A DNA stretch of 64,000 nucleotides, from contig NZ_FQUU01000018.1 of the NCBI RefSeq assembly GCF_900129295.1, positions 1 to 64,000 of the forward strand. The letters run 5' to 3'. The stretch's first letter is position 1. The number at the start of each line of letters is the position of its first letter. The notes under the pieces were generated by a model, which saw only the letters and a list, made by a program, of their open reading frames with translations, was not told the DNA's origin and did no database searches. Shown here piece after piece: positions 57,788-64,000 of the stretch. This DNA is from Flavisolibacter ginsengisoli DSM 18119. Lineage in GTDB: Bacteria; Bacteroidota; Bacteroidia; Chitinophagales; Chitinophagaceae. The position numbers and the translations under genes were made by a program.

Positions 57788-58522
57788 ATGCAGAACACGG
57801 GTTTGAAAACCGCTGCCATTGAAAAGATCAGCCATAAAGAATATTTCAATATTGCAGTTTCGGTTGATTGCGTCATTTTCGGATATGAAGAGAAACAGTT
57901 AAAGGTTCTATTGATTAAATCTGACCTGAAAGAATTTGAAGGGCTTTGGTCCCTATTAGGTGATTTGGTCACCCCTAATGAAAACCTGGATGATGCGCCC
58001 TATAGGGTTTTGCTTGAGCGGACCGGCTTAAAAGATGTTTACCTGGAGCAGGTGCATAGTTTTGGGGATGTTCACCGACATCCCTCCGGCCGGGTAGTTA
58101 CTATAGCCTACTATTCACTGGTTAATATAAAAAGCCATAAGTTAAACCTTACTGATAATGAGCTTCACTGGCATAATGTAGCCGAATTAAACAGTATGGC
58201 CTTTGACCATAAGCTCATCCTTGACACCTGCCTGCAGAGGCTCCAGGAAAAAGTATTGGAGCACCCGGTAGTTTTCAATCTTTTGCCTGAGAAATTCTCA
58301 CTTAGAGAATTACAGGATCTCTACCAGGCTATCCTGGGACAAGAGCTTGACCGCAGGAATTTCCGTAAAAGAATCAATCTGAAGAACTGGTTGGTTGATC
58401 TTAATGAAATGGAAGAGGATGTACCCCACAGACCTGGAAAATTGTACAAATTAAAATCCGGTTTGAAAAAGATAAGCACAGATCTGAACCGGTCAAAACC
58501 AGTAAAAACTCACCTGGTGTAA
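57788..58522 (+). CDS. Nudix-fold transcriptional regulator (NrtR/AraR-like), catalytically degenerate
   Basis: A 244-residue protein. The N-terminal half (FNIAVSVDCVIFGYEEKQLKVLLIKS) is a Nudix domain. The Nudix box reads GDLVTPNEN...YRVLLERTGL, where the metal-binding REUxEE has become R-V-L-L-E-R, so hydrolysis is unlikely. The C-terminal half (LLPEKFSLRELQDLYQAILGQELDRRNFRKRI) is the winged helix of NrtR-type regulators, including the arabinose regulator AraR of Bacteroides. The ATG at 57788 is used. Position between the amylase and susC suggests it senses a sugar or sugar nucleotide and controls this locus. Confidence 0.85.
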   Translation: MQNTGLKTAAIEKISHKEYFNIAVSVDCVIFGYEEKQLKVLLIKSDLKEFEGLWSLLGDLVTPNENLDDAPYRVLLERTGLKDVYLEQVHSFGDVHRHPSGRVVTIAYYSLVNIKSHKLNLTDNELHWHNVAELNSMAFDHKLILDTCLQRLQEKVLEHPVVFNLLPEKFSLRELQDLYQAILGQELDRRNFRKRINLKNWLVDLNEMEEDVPHRPGKLYKLKSGLKKISTDLNRSKPVKTHLV

Positions 58523-58545
58523 ACCTGAAAGTGAATAGGGACCTA

Positions 58546-58577
58546 AGTTTCCTCTGTATGATATTGGTCAGGAAACT
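58546..58577. promoter_or_regulatory. Inverted repeat after the regulator gene
   Basis: AGTTTCCT and AGGAAACT are 8-bp arms with a 16-base spacer. No T tract follows on either strand, so an operator or mRNA hairpin is as likely as a terminator. Confidence 0.4.
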
Positions 58578-58613
58578 GAAATAAATTTTAGGGAATGTTA
58601 AAAAACATCTATA

Positions 58614-58627
58614 ATTGTGTCCACAAT
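58614..58627. promoter_or_regulatory. Candidate operator before susC
   Basis: ATTGTG and CACAAT are inverted 6-bp arms separated by TC, nested in GTGT...ACAC. The element overlaps a -7-like TATAATTG at 58610-58617 and lies 50 bases before the susC ATG. It is a plausible binding site for the adjacent Nudix regulator. Confidence 0.45.
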
Positions 58628-58676
58628 ACACATTAACGACTGCAAAATCCGCTTTATTAATAAATATTCATTGCTT

Positions 58677-61600
58677 ATGAACATGAGAAAATTGCTCCAT
58701 TGTATTGGGCTGCCCCTCTTTCTCTTTTTTTCCCTGATCGTATCCGCACAAGAAAGAGTGATCTCCGGAAAGGTTAGTGACGTTACCGGTAAAGGTGTTT
58801 CCGGTGTGTCTGTAACCGTGAAAGGAAGAACCATTGGGACAGTAACTGCCGAGGACGGTGGTTATACCCTTAACGTTCCTTCGTCAGCTACAACCCTGGT
58901 TTTTACATCAGTAGGTTATAGCGCACAGGAAGTTCCTATTAACAGTAATTCTATTAACATCACCCTACAATCTGGAATGGGCAACCTCAACGAGGTTGTG
59001 GTAATTGCCTACGGGTCCCGTAGAAAAGGCGACCTGACGGGTTCTGTTTCATCTGTCTCAGCCAAGGATTTTCAAAAAGGTTTTATTCCTTCACCTGAAC
59101 AGTTATTGCAGGGTAAAGTGGCTGGTTTACAGGTCACTTCCGGTGGTGGATCTGCAGGTGGTGGTAGTAAGATCCGCATCCGCGGCGGTGCTTCCCTTAA
59201 CTCCAGTAACGACCCTTTGATCGTTATCGATGGAGTGCCAGTGGAAAGTAACGGCATTTCAGGTACAGGCAACCTGTTAAGTACCATCAACCCCAATGAT
59301 ATCGAATCTGTGAGCGTCTTGAAAGATGCCTCTGCAACAGCATTGTATGGTTCACGTGCTTCAAATGGGGTATTAATGATCACCACCAAGAAGGGTGCAA
59401 AAGGTAAGGTGCGTTTCAACTTCAACTCACAGGTTTCTATGAGTGAGGTAAGCAAAAAAGTAAAAGTGATGACTGGCGACCAGGTTCGTGAGATCATCAC
59501 TGCCGATGCTGCTGAAACAGGATTACAAACCTGGAAGAATATTATGGGAACTGCCAATACTGACTGGCAGGATGTGATCTACCAAAAAGCCCTGGGTGTT
59601 GATAATAACATCAGTGCCAGTGGTAGCCTTGGCGTAGTGCCATTCAGGCTTTCACTTGGGTACCTGAACCAGGAAGGGGTACTGTTGAAAAATACATTCG
59701 ACCGTCTTTCTTCCTCCCTGAACTTAAGCCCTAAGTTTCTTGATGATCACCTGGCAGTAAACCTGAATCTGAAAGCCAGCACAATCAAGAACAATTTTTC
59801 TGACCAGGGTGCAATTGGCGCTGCGGTAAACTTCGATCCTACACAGCCAGTTTACGCTAACAATAAATTTGGTGGTTACTATGAGTGGCTGCAAAGCGAT
59901 AACAACCCGGTGCAATTAGCCACCCGTAACCCGCTTAGCCTGATCAACATGAGGGATAACCGCTCCCGCGTGAATCGCGTGATTGGGAATGTGCAGTTTG
60001 ATTATAAATTACATTTCCTGCCTGACCTGCATTTATTATTGAACCTCGGAATGGATTACAGCAAAGGAAGTGGTAATGATAATATAGATTCTTTATCAGC
60101 TACTAACTATAAAACAGGTGGTCGCAGATCTTATTACCAGCAAGGAAAGAAGAATACGCTGGCTGATGTACAGTTGTTTTATTCCAAGGAACTGAAAGAT
60201 ATCAATACTAAGTTTGATATCCTTGTTGGACACTCTTACCAGGAGTTCCTTACTGATGTATATAATTATGCTGCCTTCAGCTACAGGGCACTTTCCGACC
60301 CAAGCAAGCCTGCATTGAAAGACACCATTGCAAATTCACAACCCACGTTTGCAACAGACGATCCTAAATACAGGTTGGAATCTTACCTGGGTCGTGTAAA
60401 CTTTACCATTGCTGATAAGTATTTGCTGACAGCTTCTTTAAGAAGAGATGCAAGCTCCAAGTTCTCGCCTGAAACAAGGGTTGGTTATTTTCCTGCCCTT
60501 GCTGCAGCATGGAAACTGAAAGAGCAATTCTTTCCTAATGCAGGTGCGCTTAGCGAGTTTAAACTTCGTTTAGGATGGGGTGTTACCGGCCAACAGGATG
60601 GCATACCTTATTATTCTTACCTTACCAGGTACACACGTAGTAATTCATCTGCCCAGTACCAGTTTGGCGACCAGTTCTACACTTACCTGCGTCCTGAAGG
60701 TTATGATCCAACGATCAAATGGGAAACAACCACTACTACTAACGTAGGTTTTGATTTCGGATTCCTGAAAAACAGGATATCTGGTTCAGTTGATTATTAC
60801 TTCAAAAAGACCAAGGACCTGTTGAGTGATGTACCTGTTGCACCTGGAGCCAATTTTGTGAACAGGATCACTACCAACGTAGGTAACCTTGAAAATAAAG
60901 GCGTAGAGGTTGTATTGAATGCTACACCTGTAAGAAATTCAGATGTGAACTGGGATCTCAGTTTCAACATTGCTTATAATACCAGCAAGATCACAAACCT
61001 GTTGAGATACCAGGATTCTAATTTCAAGGGTATTGATGTAGGTGGTATAGGTATAGCTACTGGTAACTTCCTTGGCAAGAATATCGTAGGTTATGCGCCT
61101 AATTCATTCTTTGTTTACAAGCAGATCTATGGCAAGGACGGCCGCCCTATTGAAGGATTATATGAGGATATCAACCGCGATGGAAAAGTAGATGCGGATG
61201 ACCGTTACCTGTACAAAAAGCCTGCAGCTGACTTTATCCTGGGCTTCAGCACACAGGTAAGCTACAAGAAATTCAGCGCCGGTGTTGCCGCACATGGCAT
61301 GATAGGCAACTACCTGTACAATCAATATAATGCAGGTTCAGGTATACGTTCAACCATTACCAACCCGCTGGGTTATATTGGAAATGCCTCCGTGGTATAT
61401 TTTGAAACTGGATTTCATAACAACAGTGCCAACCAGTTCCTGTCTGATTACTTTATTGAGAATGCTTCCTTCCTGCGTATAGACAATATCAACCTTGGCT
61501 ATAATGTAGGTAAGGTATTCAACAACCAGGCAAATCTTCGCATCCAGGGAAGTATCCAGAATGTGGGATTGTTCACAGACTATAAGGGACTGGATCCGGA

Positions 61601-61682
61601 AGAATCAAGTGACTATGGTATTAATGGAAACATTTACCCACGTCCAAGAGTGTATTCACTGGGTGTCAATTTAGATTTCTAA
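58677..61682 (+). CDS. SusC/RagA family TonB-linked outer-membrane transporter (starch-type locus)
   Basis: A 1001-residue TonB-dependent transporter. The signal peptide (ending IVSAQ) is followed by a carboxypeptidase-regulatory-like domain (VISGKVSDVTGKGVSGVSVTVKG), a TonB-box region near NEVVVIAYGSRRKGDLTGSV, the plug (LLQGKVAGLQVTSGGG, IRIRGGASL, IVIDGVPV) and the barrel ending PRVYSLGVNLDF. The family phrase NEVVVIGYG is here NEVVVIAYG. The upstream GTG at 58617 is too far for a signal peptide. With SusD and SusE it should import maltooligosaccharides released by the GH13 enzyme; starch as substrate is an inference from that neighbour. Confidence 0.94.
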   Translation: MNMRKLLHCIGLPLFLFFSLIVSAQERVISGKVSDVTGKGVSGVSVTVKGRTIGTVTAEDGGYTLNVPSSATTLVFTSVGYSAQEVPINSNSINITLQSGMGNLNEVVVIAYGSRRKGDLTGSVSSVSAKDFQKGFIPSPEQLLQGKVAGLQVTSGGGSAGGGSKIRIRGGASLNSSNDPLIVIDGVPVESNGISGTGNLLSTINPNDIESVSVLKDASATALYGSRASNGVLMITTKKGAKGKVRFNFNSQVSMSEVSKKVKVMTGDQVREIITADAAETGLQTWKNIMGTANTDWQDVIYQKALGVDNNISASGSLGVVPFRLSLGYLNQEGVLLKNTFDRLSSSLNLSPKFLDDHLAVNLNLKASTIKNNFSDQGAIGAAVNFDPTQPVYANNKFGGYYEWLQSDNNPVQLATRNPLSLINMRDNRSRVNRVIGNVQFDYKLHFLPDLHLLLNLGMDYSKGSGNDNIDSLSATNYKTGGRRSYYQQGKKNTLADVQLFYSKELKDINTKFDILVGHSYQEFLTDVYNYAAFSYRALSDPSKPALKDTIANSQPTFATDDPKYRLESYLGRVNFTIADKYLLTASLRRDASSKFSPETRVGYFPALAAAWKLKEQFFPNAGALSEFKLRLGWGVTGQQDGIPYYSYLTRYTRSNSSAQYQFGDQFYTYLRPEGYDPTIKWETTTTTNVGFDFGFLKNRISGSVDYYFKKTKDLLSDVPVAPGANFVNRITTNVGNLENKGVEVVLNATPVRNSDVNWDLSFNIAYNTSKITNLLRYQDSNFKGIDVGGIGIATGNFLGKNIVGYAPNSFFVYKQIYGKDGRPIEGLYEDINRDGKVDADDRYLYKKPAADFILGFSTQVSYKKFSAGVAAHGMIGNYLYNQYNAGSGIRSTITNPLGYIGNASVVYFETGFHNNSANQFLSDYFIENASFLRIDNINLGYNVGKVFNNQANLRIQGSIQNVGLFTDYKGLDPEESSDYGINGNIYPRPRVYSLGVNLDF

Positions 61683-61700
61683 TAAAAAATTAATTGGTAT

Positions 61701-63329
61701 ATGAAATTCAGAACAATAAATAATTTAATCATCGGCTGTTTAATAGCTGCAGGAATAACTTCCTGTTCTAAAAAGCTTGATGTATTTCCTAAGAATGACC
61801 TAACCCCCGCAACTACGTACTCTACCGCTGCGGGTTACAAAAGCGTATTAGCTAAGGTATATGGTGGGTTGGCCACTACCGGTAATTCCGGTCCTGCTGG
61901 TTCATCAGATATACAGGGCCTGGATGAGGGTTCTCAATCTCCCTTTATCCGTGGATTTTTTAATGCGCAGGAATTACCTACTGAAGAAGCTATCGTATCA
62001 TGGGATGACCAGACCATTAAAGATTTTCATGGTCTGAAATGGACAAGTTCCGATCCTTTCATTTTAGGATTGTATTCCAGGTTGGTATATAATGTTTCTA
62101 TCGCCAATGAATACCTGAGAGAAGCAACAGATGATAAGTTATCATCCCGCAATATCAGTGGTTCTGAAGCAGCTGATATCAAAAATTCAAGAGCTGAAGT
62201 GCGCTTTCTTCGTGCGTTTAACTATTGGGCGTTGATGGACCTTTTTGGGAAGTCCACTTATATTACTGATTCCATGCAGGTAGGAACTAAACTTCCTGGA
62301 GAGATCGGCCGTAAAGAGCTGTTTCACTATATAGATAAGGAGTTGAAAGAAATTGATGGTGAATTAGCGCCTGCTCATACCATTGAGTATGGCCGGGTTG
62401 ACCAGGCTGCTGCCTGGGCCTTGCGCGCCAGGATGTACCTGAATGCACCTGTTTACCTGGGATTCTCTACAGAAGATGGCCAGGCTATTCCTTATTACAC
62501 AGATGCCATTACCTATTCTAAAAAAGTGATCGATGCAGGTTATCAACTGGTATCGGGTTATCCCAAGCTGTTTATGGCTGATAATGACAAGCAAAAAGCT
62601 GAATTTATCTTCACCATTAACTGTGATGGTCTTCGTACACAATCTTTCGGAAATACAACCTTCCTGGTGAAAGCTGCGGCAGGAACAGATTTTCTTGAAT
62701 ATGGTATGAGTGAAGGATGGGCAGGTTACAGAACTACAGCAGCCCTAGTTGATAAATTCCCTGATCCTACCGGCAATACTGACCAACGGGCTTTGTTTAG
62801 CAATTTATCTGCAAAGACCATTAATAATGTTGGTGATTATGCACAGGGCGTTCATGTAAGGAAATTTGTGAACAAGCGTTCTGATGGCGGTCCGGTATCT
62901 GATGTACAGCACAATTTTGCTGACATCGATTTCCCTGTTTTCCGCCTGGCAGAAATGTACCTGATCTATGCGGAAGCAGTGCTTCGTCATGGTACGGGTG
63001 GGGATGCTACTACTGCGCTGACCTATATGAATAAATTGCGTTACAGGGCTTATGGCGATAGTTATGGACCTAATAGCGAAGGATTGTTGCTGGCAGGAGA
63101 TCTAAACCTCCAGTTAATCCTGGATGAGAGAGCACGTGAGTTATACTGGGAAGGACACCGTCGTACAGACCTGATCCGTTATAACCTGCTTACTACAAGC
63201 ACTTACCTATGGCCATGGAAAGGCGGGGTAGCTTCTGGTACAGGCGTAGACTCTAAGTACAATTTATTCCCTATTCCTGCTACTGTTCGTAGTGCTAACC
63301 CAACCCTGACTCAAAACACAGGTTATTAA
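61701..63329 (+). CDS. SusD/RagB family nutrient-binding lipoprotein
   Basis: A 542-residue surface lipoprotein with lipobox ITSC (Cys22), followed by SKKLDVFPKNDLTPATTYST. Typical SusD elements are EVRFLRAFNYWALMDLFG, the TPR-like segment AAWALRARMYLNAPVYLG, FPVFRLAEMYLIYAEAVLRHG and the C-terminal ERARELYWEGHRRTDLIRY, the best-conserved RagB/SusD block. It pairs with the SusC barrel 18 bases upstream. Starch-type SusD proteins bind cyclic and helical glucan, which fits the amylase neighbour. Confidence 0.94.
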   Translation: MKFRTINNLIIGCLIAAGITSCSKKLDVFPKNDLTPATTYSTAAGYKSVLAKVYGGLATTGNSGPAGSSDIQGLDEGSQSPFIRGFFNAQELPTEEAIVSWDDQTIKDFHGLKWTSSDPFILGLYSRLVYNVSIANEYLREATDDKLSSRNISGSEAADIKNSRAEVRFLRAFNYWALMDLFGKSTYITDSMQVGTKLPGEIGRKELFHYIDKELKEIDGELAPAHTIEYGRVDQAAAWALRARMYLNAPVYLGFSTEDGQAIPYYTDAITYSKKVIDAGYQLVSGYPKLFMADNDKQKAEFIFTINCDGLRTQSFGNTTFLVKAAAGTDFLEYGMSEGWAGYRTTAALVDKFPDPTGNTDQRALFSNLSAKTINNVGDYAQGVHVRKFVNKRSDGGPVSDVQHNFADIDFPVFRLAEMYLIYAEAVLRHGTGGDATTALTYMNKLRYRAYGDSYGPNSEGLLLAGDLNLQLILDERARELYWEGHRRTDLIRYNLLTTSTYLWPWKGGVASGTGVDSKYNLFPIPATVRSANPTLTQNTGY

Positions 63330-63349
63330 TTTAAAAATTGTCTATTAAT

Positions 63350-64000
63350 ATGAAAAATAGATTGCTTATACTATTCTCCCTTTCCTTGTTGATCCTTGCT
63401 TCGTGCAAAAAGGATGAGAACAAGATCTATTATGAAGGAGGAACCGCACCTCAGCTAACAGCAACGGTGAGCAACACCATTCCTCTTTCATTTGCTAATA
63501 AGGATAAGGAAGCCATGACGCTTTCATGGACCAATCCTAATTACATGTTCACCACAGGCGTCAGTTCGCAGGATGTAAACTATGTGATAGAGTTTGATAC
63601 GGTGGGAGCCAACTTTACAAGCCCTCAAAAACAATCAGTGGTGGTAAGTAAAGAAATGAGCAAAACCTTTACCCAAAACCAGATCAATGATTACCTGTTG
63701 AACCAGATGGGCCTTCAGGTAAATAAGCCTCACCAGATTGAGGTAAGAGTAAAGTCCACCCTGGCTAACAATTCAGCACCATTGCCTTCCAACGTGCTAA
63801 CCTTTACTGCAACGCCATTCTCTACACCTCCTAAGGTGGAACCACCGGCAGCAGGAACCCTGTGGATGACAGGAGACGCAGCACCATCAGGATGGTCTAA
63901 TCCCTTATCAGACCCTTATTTAACTTCCCAACAGTTCACACAGGTTTCACCTACTGAATATGAATTAACGGTAACCTTACCAGGTGGTGGTAACTATAAG
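63350..64000 (+). CDS. SusE-like surface lipoprotein (3' end outside window)
   Basis: The first 217 residues of a lipoprotein with lipobox ILASC (Cys19) and then KKDENKIYYEGGTAPQLTAT. It has SusE-type fibronectin/Ig-like opening strands (LSWTNPNYMFTTGVSSQDVNYVIEFDT in two blocks) and, near the edge, TLWMTGDAAPSGW, the start of the glycan-binding module that SusE and SusF share. SusE/F bind starch on the cell surface. It follows susD by 20 bases. The window ends inside it, so length and following genes are unknown. Confidence 0.88.
   Translation, partial: MKNRLLILFSLSLLILASCKKDENKIYYEGGTAPQLTATVSNTIPLSFANKDKEAMTLSWTNPNYMFTTGVSSQDVNYVIEFDTVGANFTSPQKQSVVVSKEMSKTFTQNQINDYLLNQMGLQVNKPHQIEVRVKSTLANNSAPLPSNVLTFTATPFSTPPKVEPPAAGTLWMTGDAAPSGWSNPLSDPYLTSQQFTQVSPTEYELTVTLPGGGNYK

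Noticed and set aside
57800-58100. Active Nudix hydrolase
   Set aside because: The Nudix box lacks the key glutamates, while the winged-helix domain is intact, so a regulator is the better call.

Overview
This window is a contiguous piece of a Bacteroidota chromosome, most likely from the family Chitinophagaceae (inference). The pointers are SusC/SusD pairs, type IX secretion sorting domains, the gliding gene gldC, the fixed gene order nadK-DUF6089-uppS-bamA-ompH-ompH-murI, and promoters of the Bacteroidota type (TAnnTTTG at -7, TTTG or TTG near -33). Both window edges cut genes: an IS256-type transposase on the left and a SusE-like lipoprotein on the right. No rRNA, tRNA or CRISPR array was recognised.

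Layout. 0-5 kb: transposase end, an 11-bp repeat array, a GT4 glycosyltransferase, gldC, a YqeY-like gene, cvpA, an alpha/beta hydrolase and a CBS-domain protein. 5-14.5 kb: housekeeping and envelope block (NAD kinase, DUF6089 barrel, undecaprenyl diphosphate synthase, BamA, two Skp/OmpH chaperones, glutamate racemase), then rpmH-rnpA-yidD. 14.5-20 kb: superoxide dismutase and a SusC/SusD pair. 20-31 kb: mixed single genes (TadA-like deaminase, alkyltransferase-like protein, hydrolase, GNAT, ABC exporter, ALDH, phosphatidylserine decarboxylase, S46 peptidase, Obg). 31-34.3 kb: TPM, SIMPL and a T9SS cargo protein. 34.4-42.1 kb: phenylacetate catabolism on the minus strand (paaE, then paaABCD, paaG, paaI, a VTT membrane gene, paaY), interrupted by a TlpA-like gene and by a four-helix-bundle cassette. 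42-48 kb: barrel protein, PfkB kinase, lamin-tail protein, asd, lipoprotein. 48-55 kb: propeller protein, SDR, DUF2461, monooxygenase, NUMOD4/HTH protein, ligA. 55-64 kb: a starch-type utilisation locus with a secreted GH13 enzyme, a Nudix-fold regulator, SusC, SusD and SusE.

The most striking signal is upstream of asd (aspartate-semialdehyde dehydrogenase). A promoter is followed at once by a 20-codon reading frame rich in Ile, Thr and Lys codons, which are products of the aspartate pathway. Its last codons form one arm of a predicted antiterminator that competes with a strong intrinsic terminator just before asd. This is the architecture of ribosome-mediated attenuation.

Other non-coding structure: two 11-bp-period arrays; 8-bp-period arrays, two of which flank the four-helix-bundle gene in opposite orientation inside the paa operon; recurring phrase-like intergenic repeats; and a composite hairpin near 29.5 kb. 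All functional statements are from reading the sequence only; no database search was run.
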